Of a stretch of DNA of 64,000 nt, positions 42,350-51,368 are shown piece after piece; position 1 is the first letter of the stretch, and each line of letters starts with the position of its first letter. Source of the stretch: Clostridium sp. CF012 (GTDB lineage: Bacteria > Bacillota > Clostridia > Clostridiales > Clostridiaceae); contig NZ_JAHLEF010000003.1 in assembly GCF_018861755.1 (NCBI RefSeq), positions 62,001 through 126,000 of the forward strand, written 5' to 3'. Under the pieces are notes generated by a model, which was not told the origin of the DNA, ran no database searches, and saw nothing but the letters and a program-made list of their open reading frames with translations. The position numbers and the translations under genes were made by a program.

Positions 42350-45034
42350 ATGGTAAAAGAAAGAGTATTAGACCTTGCGAATAAAATTAGTAGGACAAAG
42401 CGTGGTTCAAAATCAGAAATTACACCAGAGCATCCGGAATATAAAGTTCTGGAACCTGTTGTTACAGAAGAAATGGCAGCTGTAGCACTTTGTCTTGAAT
42501 TACGTAAACCGAAGAGTGCAGAGGAAGTTGCTACGCTCTGTGGTAAATCTGTAGAGGAAACCAAAATACTCTTATGGGAATTGGCCGTTGCCGGTGCTTG
42601 CCTGGTTGGTGATAAAGACGGCGTTGATAAATACTGGCTTGAGATTTGGGTTCCGGGCCACATGGAATTAATAGTTAACCACCCACATAGGGAAAACGTT
42701 AAAAACTTTAAGCAAATTGGCGAAGCTTTTGATACATACGGAAAAAGAAGAGCCCCTATTGCGGCAGGTATTTTCCCTGTAGGAAAAGGACCCATGCGTG
42801 TAATCCCTATCGAAAGATCCATTGAAGGGGAAACCAGAAGAGCATCCTATGAGGAAATTTCCAAATATCTCAATGAAAATACTATTTTCTCAGTTTCCAA
42901 TTGTTCTTGCCGTACTTCAAGAGAAGCTATGGGAGAAGGTTGCGGTCACTTGAAGGAAGATATGTGTATTCAGCTGGGCGATGCTGCGGAATTCTATATC
43001 CGTACAAGCAGAGGCCGAAAGATTACTCGCAAGGAAGCTTTTGAGATTATTAGAAAAGCCGAAGAAAATGGTTTGATGCATCAAATACCGAATACAGATG
43101 GTCCAGGAAAAACTCACGCCATTTGTAACTGCTGCGGTTGTTCCTGTTTAGCTGTGAGAAATGCCTCAATGTTCTTGAACAACGATTTTGTGCGTTCAAA
43201 TTATGTTTCACAAGTCGATAAAGACAAATGTGTTGCTTGTGGAGAATGTGTTACGGTTTGCCCTGTTAATTCATTGAAATTAGGTCAAAAATTATGTACT
43301 AAAACACCAATAATTGAGGAGAAAAGAGTGGACTTCCCATCTAATACGGAGTGGGGTCCAGACAAATGGAATGTGGATTATCGTACCAATAGAGAAAATG
43401 TTGTTGAAACCGGTACAAGTCCTTGTAAAACAGAGTGTCCAGCTCATATTTCTGTTCAAGGTTATATTAAGCTTGCTTCTCAAGGGAAATATAGAGAAGC
43501 GCTTGAACTTATCAAGCACGAAAATCCATTTCCAGCAGTATGCGGACGTATATGTCCAAGAAAATGTGAGTCCGCCTGTACAAGAGGTGATATTGATGAT
43601 GCGGTTGCTGTGGATGAAATCAAAAAATTCATTGCGCAGCAAGAGTTACACATGGAGAATCGCTATATACCAAAATTGAGACATGAATACGGGAAAAAAA
43701 TTGCCATTATCGGTGCTGGTCCATCAGGTCTGTCTTGTGCTTTCTACTTAGCCATTGACGGTTATAAGGTAACGGTGTTTGAAAAACAAAAGGCACTTGG
43801 TGGAATGCTTACACTTGGAATCCCATCTTATAGATTGGAAAAAGAAGTAATTAATGCAGAAATTGATATTTTGAGAGAACTTGACGTTGAGTTTAAGACT
43901 GGTGTTGAAGTAGGTAAAGATATCAGCCTTAAAGAACTTAGAAATAAGGGATATGAAGCATTCTATCTTGCAATCGGTGCTCAGGCAGGTAGAAACCTGG
44001 GTATACAAGATGAAGATGCAGAAGGCGTTATTACAGGTGTTGAGTTTCTGCGAGATGTAAATTTGGGTAATGATATAAAACTTGAAGGAAACGTAGTTGT
44101 AATTGGTGGCGGTAATGTTGCCATTGACGTTGCAAGGACAGCCACAAGAGTTGGCTCCTCAAAAGTTGATATGTTCTGTCTTGAAAGCCGAAAAGAAATG
44201 CCAGCGCTTGATGAAGAAATTGAAGATGCATTGTCAGAAGATATTGGTATCAACAATTCTTGGGGTCCAAAACGAATTCTAAAGGAAAATGGACGTGTAT
44301 GCGGTATAGAATTCAAAAAATGTCTTTCAGTCTTCGATAAAAGTGGAAAGTTTAATCCTATATTTGATGAAAATCAAACTGTGATTGTTAAGGCAAATCA
44401 TGTTCTGATTTCAGTAGGTCAAGGAATAGACCTGGGCAAACTGCTGGAAAACAGCAAAATAGAATTAAATCCAAACAAGACCATCCAGGCAGATTCCTTT
44501 ACGCTGCAGACAGGAGAGCCAGATGTATTTGCAGGTGGTGATGCAATGACAGGTCCTAAGTTTGCTATCGATGCTATTGCTATGGGTAAAGAAGCTTCAA
44601 TTTCAATCCATCGTTATGTTCAACCAGGTCAGAGCTTAATTATCGGTCGTGACAGGAGAGATTATCATTCACTTGATAAAGAAAACTTAACTCTTGAAAG
44701 CTATGATCGTATGCCACGTCAAAGAGCACTTCCTGTGGATGGAAAGAAATCAAGAGAAACCTTTAAAGATTTACGAACTACATTTACAGAAGATCAAATA
44801 AAGAAGGAAGCAGAACGTTGCCTTGGCTGCGGTGCTACAATTAGAGATGAATACATGTGTATAGGCTGCGGTGCATGTACAACCAGATGTAAGTTCGACG
44901 CTATTTCACTTGTCAGAAAATATGACGCGGAAGGCGTACCGCTTGAAAAGCTTAAACCGTTAATTGTTAAAAATATGATTGTGCGTAAAGGTAGAATCTT
45001 TGTCCATAAGGTTACAAAGGCTTTACACAAGTAG
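42350..45034 (+). CDS. multi-cluster Fe-S flavoprotein, NADPH-dependent glutamate synthase small chain-like, copy 1
   Basis: An 894-residue cytoplasmic redox enzyme. Residues 1-100 are a winged-helix-like region. Residues 170-270 are a Cys-rich domain (NCSCRTSREAMGEGCGH; CNCCGCSC). A 4Fe-4S ferredoxin motif follows at about 296 (CVACGECVTVCPVN). Then comes a GltD-type module: CKTECPAH and CGRICPRKCESAC near 365-410, FAD site IAIIGAGPSGLSCAFYLA at about 447, NAD(P) site NVVVIGGGNVAIDVARTATR at about 580. A C-terminal ferredoxin motif closes it (CIGCGACTTRCKFDA). It should pass electrons between NAD(P)H and several Fe-S clusters to an unknown partner. A near twin lies at 55419-58097. Unlike the twin, this copy has no hypB or hypA beside it. 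Confidence 0.88.
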   Translation: MVKERVLDLANKISRTKRGSKSEITPEHPEYKVLEPVVTEEMAAVALCLELRKPKSAEEVATLCGKSVEETKILLWELAVAGACLVGDKDGVDKYWLEIWVPGHMELIVNHPHRENVKNFKQIGEAFDTYGKRRAPIAAGIFPVGKGPMRVIPIERSIEGETRRASYEEISKYLNENTIFSVSNCSCRTSREAMGEGCGHLKEDMCIQLGDAAEFYIRTSRGRKITRKEAFEIIRKAEENGLMHQIPNTDGPGKTHAICNCCGCSCLAVRNASMFLNNDFVRSNYVSQVDKDKCVACGECVTVCPVNSLKLGQKLCTKTPIIEEKRVDFPSNTEWGPDKWNVDYRTNRENVVETGTSPCKTECPAHISVQGYIKLASQGKYREALELIKHENPFPAVCGRICPRKCESACTRGDIDDAVAVDEIKKFIAQQELHMENRYIPKLRHEYGKKIAIIGAGPSGLSCAFYLAIDGYKVTVFEKQKALGGMLTLGIPSYRLEKEVINAEIDILRELDVEFKTGVEVGKDISLKELRNKGYEAFYLAIGAQAGRNLGIQDEDAEGVITGVEFLRDVNLGNDIKLEGNVVVIGGGNVAIDVARTATRVGSSKVDMFCLESRKEMPALDEEIEDALSEDIGINNSWGPKRILKENGRVCGIEFKKCLSVFDKSGKFNPIFDENQTVIVKANHVLISVGQGIDLGKLLENSKIELNPNKTIQADSFTLQTGEPDVFAGGDAMTGPKFAIDAIAMGKEASISIHRYVQPGQSLIIGRDRRDYHSLDKENLTLESYDRMPRQRALPVDGKKSRETFKDLRTTFTEDQIKKEAERCLGCGATIRDEYMCIGCGACTTRCKFDAISLVRKYDAEGVPLEKLKPLIVKNMIVRKGRIFVHKVTKALHK

Positions 45035-45075
45035 AAATCATTACTTGTTAAAATGAGACTCAGAAGCTGTATCAG

Positions 45076-45118
45076 AAAGACCTATTTTGGTTGTTATCCT
45101 GACGAAAATAGGTCTTTT
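45076..45118 (+). terminator. terminator of flavoprotein copy 1
   Basis: AAAGACCTATTTT and AAAATAGGTCTTT form a 13-bp stem with a 16-base loop, followed by TTTAG. Confidence 0.75.
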
Positions 45119-45202
45119 AGCTACACCAAAATTTATACGTATTATACAAAGCTATCAGATTATATTATAGAAGTCATAAATTCCATCACTCTTATTTTTG
45201 AA

Positions 45203-45739
45203 TCATTTTATAATTTCATCAATCCTTTTCAACAGCTTATCCTCTTGGTTTTTCACAACGCCAATTAGTGGTGCCCCGATTATATTTCCATTGCCGTCGA
45301 CAATATAGGTGGTTGGGTAACCTGTAATTTCGCTGATAAAATCCTTATAAAAGGGGCTTTTCATATTGGGAATAATATTTGTAAAAGTAACACCTTTTTC
45401 CTTTAATATGTTTTTAGAAAGGGCTAGCGCTTCCTTGCTATCACCTGAACTTGGGTTAATTGCTATTAAATTAATTTTTTCTTTTTTGAACTTTTGATAA
45501 TACTCCTCTAATTCGGGCATTTCTGCGATACAGCTACCACAGCCATTTGTCCAGAAATTTACAATAGTTACATCATAATCCTTAAACATTTTATTTGTGA
45601 CGGTGTTACCATTAAAATCTGTTGCTTCGAACTCTGGAAATGGATTGATAGTTGGGGTGATTTCATTACTACCGCAAGCGGTGAATGATAATATACATAT
45701 AGCGGACAATACAATACTAATAAGTTTTTTCAATTTCAT
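45203..45739 (-). CDS. TlpA-like thioredoxin-fold lipoprotein
   Basis: A 178-residue exported lipoprotein: signal with lipobox SFTAC (Cys22), then a TlpA/ResA-type thioredoxin domain with active site TNGCGSCIAEMPEL (CGSC), ITGYPTTYIVDGNG and the cis-Pro. It would reduce or exchange disulfides on the outer side of the membrane. Its start overlaps the end of the 4Fe-4S membrane protein gene by 23 bases. It is the last gene of an operon that supplies reducing power across the membrane. Confidence 0.9.
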   Translation of the reverse strand: MKLKKLISIVLSAICILSFTACGSNEITPTINPFPEFEATDFNGNTVTNKMFKDYDVTIVNFWTNGCGSCIAEMPELEEYYQKFKKEKINLIAINPSSGDSKEALALSKNILKEKGVTFTNIIPNMKSPFYKDFISEITGYPTTYIVDGNGNIIGAPLIGVVKNQEDKLLKRIDEIIK

Positions 45740-46589
45740 TTTTCCTGTTACCTTTCTTTAAAATTATATTTTTACCTATAGCATGATAAGAGCAGGTGCT
45801 AATACAATCACCACATCTTATGCACTCACTATGATTGGGGGTTTTGTAAACCTCAACATCCATTTTACATACCTTTGCACAAGCACCACAGCTTGTACAT
45901 TTGTTTTTGTCTATAGTATATCCATAAAATGATAGTTTGTTAAATAAGGCATAAAACGCACCAAGAGGACAAATCCATTTGCAAAAGGGACGATAGAAAA
46001 ACACAGATAGTGTAACAATTCCTATGAGTATACAGCTTTTCCATATGAAAAGCCAGCCCAGAGCCGCACGAATTCCACTGTCTGCTATTGCAAGAGGTAT
46101 TGCTCCCTCTAAAATCCCGGCAGGACATAGCCACTTGCAAAACCATGGGTCGCCCATTCCCACCTCATTTAGTATTGTCATCGGCAATACTATTACAAAT
46201 AAGGCAAGTACCACATATTTAAGGTATGTAAGTAGCTTTAAATTTTTAGTACTGAATTTTCTTGAAGGTATCTTGTGGAGTAATTCTTGAAACCAACCAA
46301 AAGGGCATAGAAAGCCACAAACAAATCTGCCAAGCAATACGCCAAATAAAATCATGGTTCCTATTATGTAATAAGAAAACTTAAACTTTGATGAACCTAT
46401 CACAGCTTGCAAAGATCCTATGGGACAAGAGCCTACTGCACCGGGACAGGAATAGCAATTAAGTCCGGGTGCGCAGATGCTTTTAAGACTACCTTTGTAT
46501 ATTTTTCCTGTAAAGAATCCTGTTATATGTGCGTTTTGGAGGAAAGTGGCCAGGGCTTGTATTTCCCACCTATTGTTATTATTAGCCAA
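45717..46589 (-). CDS. membrane 4Fe-4S ferredoxin protein, NapH/CcdA-partner-like
   Basis: A 290-residue membrane protein. The preferred start is TTG 46589, overlapping the stop of the small CXXC gene, with TTGGAG ten bases upstream; a longer reading to 46649 would cover that gene. Five hydrophobic segments carry CxxxCP motifs typical of NapH/RnfC-adjacent families (CYSCPGAVGSCPIG; CGFLCPFGWFQE; CKWLCPAG; CKWICPLGAFYAL). The C-terminus has two 4Fe-4S motifs (CTSCGACAKVCKMD; CIRCGDCISTCSYH). It should move electrons across the membrane to the exported thioredoxin-like proteins next door. Confidence 0.85.
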   Translation of the reverse strand: MANNNNRWEIQALATFLQNAHITGFFTGKIYKGSLKSICAPGLNCYSCPGAVGSCPIGSLQAVIGSSKFKFSYYIIGTMILFGVLLGRFVCGFLCPFGWFQELLHKIPSRKFSTKNLKLLTYLKYVVLALFVIVLPMTILNEVGMGDPWFCKWLCPAGILEGAIPLAIADSGIRAALGWLFIWKSCILIGIVTLSVFFYRPFCKWICPLGAFYALFNKLSFYGYTIDKNKCTSCGACAKVCKMDVEVYKTPNHSECIRCGDCISTCSYHAIGKNIILKKGNRKNEIEKTY

Positions 46590-46716
46590 TTCCAACACAC
46601 TCCAAACATAGGTTAATAGCTTTAGCAAACACCTCTTGTACTTCTCCACGAAAAGTACCTACACCTATAAACCCCAGTGCTATGAACAAAATGATTGTGG
46701 AATATCTATTTCTCAT
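46582..46716 (-). CDS. CD1871A-family CXXC mini-protein
   Basis: A 44-residue protein too short for usual gene calling. ATG 46716 overlaps the end of the upstream lipoprotein gene, and the stop overlaps the start of the 4Fe-4S gene. A single membrane helix (about residues 6-20) is followed by EVFAKAINLCLECVGIG, the invariant ending of CD1871A-type proteins (KA-x-x-x-CLECIGIG). The CLEC motif may bind a metal or form a disulfide with the TlpA-like partner. Known clostridial relatives sit in the same kind of operon. Confidence 0.85.
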   Translation of the reverse strand: MRNRYSTIILFIALGFIGVGTFRGEVQEVFAKAINLCLECVGIG

Positions 46717-47326
46717 TACTTAAACCCTCTGCATATGAGTTTAGACTATCGGTATCGTCTTTATAACTCCATGCAGTGTAAAATCCACCATCTTTTGTCC
46801 AAACAGAAGAATAATCTGTTTTTAAAATATCGGCATATCCCTTCAAGGATTTTTTCATTTCCTCATTGTATACAATAACAGGGAATTTTACACCTTTTAA
46901 TCGTTCCTTAGCCCCATCTAAATCCTCATCCAAGACTACACCTAAAATAGGAATATCATATTTTACAAATTTGTCATAAACAGAGTTAAGGATTTTAATC
47001 TGCTCAGTAGCCTTATCGGATTTGGAGTTGAAAAAGGCAACATGCATTTTACCAGCTATAACATTTTTAGGCGCAGGGGTACCATCAAGATAGGTTGTTT
47101 GAAATGGCGTAAACAGATGAATTTTGGAGAGTGAAGGTATGGGTTTATAGTTTTTTTCAATCCATTCATCATTAATCCATCCCTTTGATTTGGCGTCTGC
47201 TACCGTTATAGTTCCATTTTCTAAAGCTGCCTTGATTTTTTTCTCTGATGGCTTTGGACTACAGCCTACAAGAGTAAATATAAGTACTAAAGATAATATA
47301 CCTGCTACATTTTTTTTAAATTTCAT
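46706..47326 (-). CDS. exported lipoprotein with redoxin-like fold, no CXXC
   Basis: A 206-residue lipoprotein. The start is at ATG 47326, eight bases from AAGGAGG; the ATG at 47332 is too close. Lipobox TLVGC (Cys22). Residues 25-70 are helical and charged, then a thioredoxin/peroxiredoxin-like fold (MHVAFFNSKSDKATEQIKIL; PILGVVLDEDLDGAKERL) with no active-site Cys pair. It may bind or present a substrate rather than do redox chemistry. It is the first gene of the electron-transfer operon, with a predicted regulator box at 47362-47381. Confidence 0.75.
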   Translation of the reverse strand: MKFKKNVAGILSLVLIFTLVGCSPKPSEKKIKAALENGTITVADAKSKGWINDEWIEKNYKPIPSLSKIHLFTPFQTTYLDGTPAPKNVIAGKMHVAFFNSKSDKATEQIKILNSVYDKFVKYDIPILGVVLDEDLDGAKERLKGVKFPVIVYNEEMKKSLKGYADILKTDYSSVWTKDGGFYTAWSYKDDTDSLNSYAEGLSNEK

Positions 47327-47361
47327 ATTCATAACCTCCTTTTTCCTATTATGTCATTATC

Positions 47362-47381
47362 AACATAAAATCCGTGTTAAG
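47362..47381 (-). promoter_or_regulatory. predicted response-regulator box, copy A (redox operon)
   Basis: On the minus strand CTTAACACGGATTTTATGTT, in the same orientation relative to its gene as the copies at 49270-49289 and 49304-49323. About 35 bases before the lipoprotein start. Confidence 0.6.
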
Positions 47382-47382
47382 A

Positions 47383-47413
47383 AAAAAAGAGTGCAGGACT
47401 TTAAGCCTGCACT
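47383..47413 (-). terminator. terminator of the 47423-48553 kinase gene
   Basis: GAGTGCAGG and CCTGCACTC form a 9-bp stem; on the minus strand seven T follow. It separates the two-component system from the redox operon. Confidence 0.85.
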
Positions 47414-47422
47414 CCCCAAAAT

Positions 47423-48553
47423 TCATAATATTGTTTTAAAGCAGCTACCTCCATTTTTATTGGACCTAACCGTAATTTCACCATTATGCTTATCAATTAT
47501 GGTTTTCACCATAGAAAGTCCAAGTCCAGCTCCACCCATTTGACGAGAACGTGATTTATCAACTCGAAAAAAAGGTTCGAATATGGTTTTCTGCATATCC
47601 TGTGGTATACCTATACCTGTATCGGAGATTTCTACAATACTTTTTTCGCCCCCAAAAATTATAGATATGTCAATCTGTCCATTAGCATTATTATACTTTA
47701 TAGCATTTTCAATAAGATTATAAAAGGCACGATATAGCAAATCATAATTACCCAAAACGATTCGGTCATAACTAGGGAGTTTAATTCGGATGCTTTTAGC
47801 CTTTGAAAGTAAAGATAAATCACTTGCCACATCATCTAACAAATTTTTTAGTGAAATCTCTTCGTTTAATTCTAAATCTTCCATATTAGTCATATCCAAT
47901 AGATTTTTAACAAGTGCTATTAAACGATTGGTGTGATTACCAATAACCTCAATAAGAGATTCGTATTCCTCTGATGTATGACTTTTTTTCTTTTTAAATA
48001 CCTCTACCTTTGTCTGCAATACTGCAAGTGGAGTACGTAGTTCGTGTGCAGCACTCTGGGAAAATCGCTGCTGCATTAAAAAAGATTCATTCAGCTTATG
48101 CATCATTCCATTAAAAGACAGTGTTAAATCAGAAATCTCGTCCTTTGCCTTTGGAATTTCAATATCCTCTGATAGATTAAGTACATTTCTTTTTTTTATC
48201 TGACAGCTTAATTCATTAACAGGCTTAAGTGCTTTTCCGGAAATATAATAGGTCAATGCACCACCCAGTGAAATAATGAGCATCATATAAAAAGTACTTT
48301 CCAAGCGAAACCCTTTTCTTGCACTTTGAGAAATAGTTGATGCTGGTGGTGGAATAGAAAGTGCAGTGTCATTTAATGGGGATGGAATTTTTTCTTCAAC
48401 CGTGGATTTTGCTGGTGTCATAGACGTCGCTTCTATCATATCAACCATTCTGAATGCCGATAGATTTAGTATTAAAGTAAGCCCCACACAGCAAATGGTT
48501 AAAAGTAATATTGTTAAAAAGGTAAGCCTTAATCTAAGTGGCACTTTTTTCAT
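47423..48553 (-). CDS. sensor histidine kinase of the ABC/redox stimulon
   Basis: A 376-residue membrane kinase starting at ATG 48553, ten bases after AGGAGG. Membrane segments at about 10-30 and 88-108 enclose a short loop. HAMP follows, then HisKA with SAAHELRTPLAVLQ, and HATPase_c with NLIENAIKYN, DTGIGIP and GAGLGLSMVK. It is cotranscribed with the regulator upstream. Kinases of this size next to ABC exporters usually detect antimicrobial peptides or membrane damage. It resembles the kinase at 26487-27662. Confidence 0.92.
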   Translation of the reverse strand: MKKVPLRLRLTFLTILLLTICCVGLTLILNLSAFRMVDMIEATSMTPAKSTVEEKIPSPLNDTALSIPPPASTISQSARKGFRLESTFYMMLIISLGGALTYYISGKALKPVNELSCQIKKRNVLNLSEDIEIPKAKDEISDLTLSFNGMMHKLNESFLMQQRFSQSAAHELRTPLAVLQTKVEVFKKKKSHTSEEYESLIEVIGNHTNRLIALVKNLLDMTNMEDLELNEEISLKNLLDDVASDLSLLSKAKSIRIKLPSYDRIVLGNYDLLYRAFYNLIENAIKYNNANGQIDISIIFGGEKSIVEISDTGIGIPQDMQKTIFEPFFRVDKSRSRQMGGAGLGLSMVKTIIDKHNGEITVRSNKNGGSCFKTIL

Positions 48554-48559
48554 CACTAT

Positions 48560-49237
48560 TTATACCTCCTCTTGACGGATAAAGTAACCCTCGCCTATCT
48601 TTGTTTGTATGATATCATAGGTAAGTTCTGCTTTTAGCTTTTTTCTAAGGGAAGCTATGTGAACACGGACAGAGTTACTAAAGCTATCTGCATTTGAGTC
48701 CCAGATGTGCTCTATAAGCTCTTCCTGGCTGATTACTCTTTCCTTGTTTAAAAGGAAATACTCAAGTAATGCAAACTCTTTTCGTGTGAGAAGAAGTTCA
48801 TTTTCCTTAGTATAAGCTATGCGTTTTACAGTATCAAGGGATAGATTGCCCAAGGTTAAAATTGAATCCTCCTGCACAAATTTTCTACGGAGTAGATTCC
48901 TTATTCTTGCCTCTAATTCCTCAAAGTGAAATGGTTTTGCAAGATAGTCATTGGCTCCTAAATCAAGTCCTAAAACCTTATCAGCTACACGCCCTCTTGC
49001 AGATAAAATCAATACCTTAATATCCTTGCTTTGCTTTCTAACTTCAGTTAATAAATCTAATCCGTCCATTTTGGGCAGATTTAAGTCAAGTATAAGCAAG
49101 TCATAGCTTTCTGATGTTACAAGGTCGAAAGCTGCCTCACCATCATGACAGGTATCAACTGCATATCCATCTATTCTAAGCCCCTCTGCAATAGAGTCAC
49201 ATAAATCTATTTCATCTTCTACTATTAAAATTCGCAT
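48560..49237 (-). CDS. OmpR-family response regulator of the ABC/redox stimulon
   Basis: A 225-residue regulator starting at ATG 49237 (GAGGTG upstream). Receiver domain with Glu7-Asp8, Asp51 in LILDLNLPK and Lys in LAKPF; winged-helix domain with RVHIASLRKKL and TKIGEGYFI. It is divergent from the ABC genes. The 20-bp motif in front of its own gene, the ABC operon and the redox operon is its likely target. Confidence 0.93.
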   Translation of the reverse strand: MRILIVEDEIDLCDSIAEGLRIDGYAVDTCHDGEAAFDLVTSESYDLLILDLNLPKMDGLDLLTEVRKQSKDIKVLILSARGRVADKVLGLDLGANDYLAKPFHFEELEARIRNLLRRKFVQEDSILTLGNLSLDTVKRIAYTKENELLLTRKEFALLEYFLLNKERVISQEELIEHIWDSNADSFSNSVRVHIASLRKKLKAELTYDIIQTKIGEGYFIRQEEV

Positions 49238-49269
49238 TAAAATCACCTCAATTAAAATAATAACATAAT

Positions 49270-49289
49270 AACATAATATTTGTGTTAAG
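49270..49289 (-). promoter_or_regulatory. predicted response-regulator box, copy B (regulator's own promoter)
   Basis: On the minus strand CTTAACACAAATATTATGTT, about 33 bases before the regulator's ATG. Together with copy C it forms an inverted pair (GTGTTAAGA/TCTTAACAC). Confidence 0.6.
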
Positions 49290-49303
49290 AAAATTTTTTT
49301 TAT

Positions 49304-49323
49304 CTTAACACGAATTTTATGTC
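49304..49323 (+). promoter_or_regulatory. predicted response-regulator box, copy C (ABC operon)
   Basis: CTTAACACGAATTTTATGTC on the plus strand, followed by a TACAAT at 49332-49337, about 100 bases before the ABC ATG. Confidence 0.6.
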
Positions 49324-49426
49324 ATATAGGATACAATGGGCACATCAAAACAAAAGCGAGGTAAAAATTTATGAAAAAATTTATAATTATTAAAAAAAAT
49401 CCATTGGTAATTAAGGGGAGATTAGA

Positions 49427-51367
49427 ATGTTTGAAATAAAAAATATATCAAAAAAATATAATGATGACTACGCACTAAACAGTGTAACCCTTGAAATTGG
49501 AAAGGGACTAAACTTTATTATCGGCGCATCGGGAAGTGGCAAAACTACTTTGCTTAAAATTATAAGTGGTATGGAGCAGGAGTTTGATGGTCAGGTGTCT
49601 TATAACAATAAAGACATCAAGACCCTTACAAACAGCGAGAAAAGTTATTTTTACAACAGTGTCTTTGGTTTTGTTTGGCAGGATTTCAATCTTATTGAGG
49701 ATTTAACTGTTTTAGAAAATATCAAGCTGCCCCAATATCTTAAAGATACGCAAAATCAAAGGGAAATAATTAAAATTATGAAGGATTTAAAAATCAGCGA
49801 GCTTATCAATCAAAAGGTAAAAAATCTTTCGGGAGGGCAAAAACAGCGTGTTGCTATTGCAAGGGAGCTTGTGAAAAATCCTGATGTTATCATTGCAGAC
49901 GAGCCTACCAGTGCATTAGATGAGAAATCCACAAAAGTCACAATGGACATTCTACGAGAAATTGCAAAAGTAAAAACTGTTATTATTGTAACCCATGACA
50001 CCTCACTGATAGGGACAAACTCCAATGTTTTTGAGCTTGACAAGGGTGAGTTAATAAAAAAGCCTCAAAGCGAGCTTATTAAGACAACAAAAAATCAAGC
50101 TTCCTTAAAGTGCAGGTTGAGCCTTAAAAATGCCTATTCTATAGCAATAACTAACACTAAAAGAAAGATTGGCAAATTTATAATAACAACACTTTCCCTT
50201 TTAATTGCTGCAACCCTCTTGCTTGTAAGTATTAGTGGAGCAATTGGAGATAGCAGCACAAAAATGTTTGATACCCTTTTCTCTACTTATGGTGATGGAA
50301 TTTTAGATATAAATATTGTTGGTAGCTTTACCAGTGCTGGTGGTACCGATGGAAATAAAGATGACCCAAAGGCTGATGTGAAACAAAATATTGGTGGTAT
50401 GTATAATAAATTTCTAAATGACGATAGGGTATCACATGTTGTATTTTTGGAGGCATTCTCTAATATTAAAATAACAGCAGAGGGTAAAGACTATAATATC
50501 CAAACCTCTAATAGTGTACCAGTTGTAAATAAGCTGACAGCAGGCAAAATGCCCATGGGCAGCGGCAATGAGGTTGTTGTACCAAAAAGCTTTATCGAGA
50601 AAATGAATATTACAGATAAACAAGCAATTGGCAAAACAATTAGCTTTAAAGGTGAGGTGTATAACTGGGATAGCGGTCAGCCTGTTCTTATGCCAGTTAC
50701 CACAGATGCAACAATTGTTGGTGTGGTTGATACCACAGTTATTAGTGAGTATGAGGGTAAAAAATCTGAATACTCCGTTGATGACGCTTTCTTCTTTAGC
50801 AAATCTGCACTAGATAAAATGAGAGCACAGGGGAATATGTCAGGAGATAAAATAAATTTTTCCATAAGAGCAAAAACACCAGCGGACATGATTGCCATAA
50901 AAGACGAATTAAATGCAAAGGGTATAGTTCCCCTTGGAAGATTTGAACTGGTTGAGGATATGGTTAGATTGAACACACAAACCACGGCTCAGTCAGGCTC
51001 TGCTACGACTCTGATTTCGGTGCTTTCAGTTATCCTTGCAATTGTAGTAGCATTAATTACTGCCATTATGAGAAAAAGAGAATATGCAATTTATAAGGTT
51101 AGTGGGTTTAACAATAAGAATATCAGCTTGTTTTCTTTTGCAGAATTTAATATTGCAGCAATCACTGCAGCAGTGCTATTCCTTGTAGCTTCACCTCTTA
51201 TCAATAAGGGGACAATGGCATTCTTTCATGCTGATATTTTGAACAGAAAACTACTCATTACAGGGATTTTACTTGTAGTTGCTATGGGGGTAGTGTCATA
51301 CCTTGCAGAGCTAATAGTGGCAGTAAAAACAAATGCAGTAACCGCCCTAAAGACAGGAGACAGATAA
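49427..51367 (+). CDS. ABC exporter, ATPase fused to FtsX-like permease (first of pair)
   Basis: A 646-residue MacB-like half-exporter. Residues 1-215 are the ATPase: Walker A IIGASGSGKTT, Q-loop WQDFN, signature NLSGGQKQR, Walker B VIIADEPTSALDE and H-loop VTHDT. A membrane segment at about 250-272 follows, then a large extracytoplasmic domain (about 275-525), and three closing membrane segments with the FtsX-type motif (IMRKREYAIYKVSGF). It is paired with the next gene, two bases downstream. Such pairs often confer resistance to peptide antibiotics, and the divergent two-component system fits that. Confidence 0.92.
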   Translation: MFEIKNISKKYNDDYALNSVTLEIGKGLNFIIGASGSGKTTLLKIISGMEQEFDGQVSYNNKDIKTLTNSEKSYFYNSVFGFVWQDFNLIEDLTVLENIKLPQYLKDTQNQREIIKIMKDLKISELINQKVKNLSGGQKQRVAIARELVKNPDVIIADEPTSALDEKSTKVTMDILREIAKVKTVIIVTHDTSLIGTNSNVFELDKGELIKKPQSELIKTTKNQASLKCRLSLKNAYSIAITNTKRKIGKFIITTLSLLIAATLLLVSISGAIGDSSTKMFDTLFSTYGDGILDINIVGSFTSAGGTDGNKDDPKADVKQNIGGMYNKFLNDDRVSHVVFLEAFSNIKITAEGKDYNIQTSNSVPVVNKLTAGKMPMGSGNEVVVPKSFIEKMNITDKQAIGKTISFKGEVYNWDSGQPVLMPVTTDATIVGVVDTTVISEYEGKKSEYSVDDAFFFSKSALDKMRAQGNMSGDKINFSIRAKTPADMIAIKDELNAKGIVPLGRFELVEDMVRLNTQTTAQSGSATTLISVLSVILAIVVALITAIMRKREYAIYKVSGFNNKNISLFSFAEFNIAAITAAVLFLVASPLINKGTMAFFHADILNRKLLITGILLVVAMGVVSYLAELIVAVKTNAVTALKTGDR

Positions 51368-51368
51368 G

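Noticed and set aside
42280-42822. 180-codon open frame opposite the start of flavoprotein copy 1, and its counterpart at 55397-55786
   Set aside because: Both are antisense to a strongly conserved coding region, and their similarity simply mirrors the duplicated gene.
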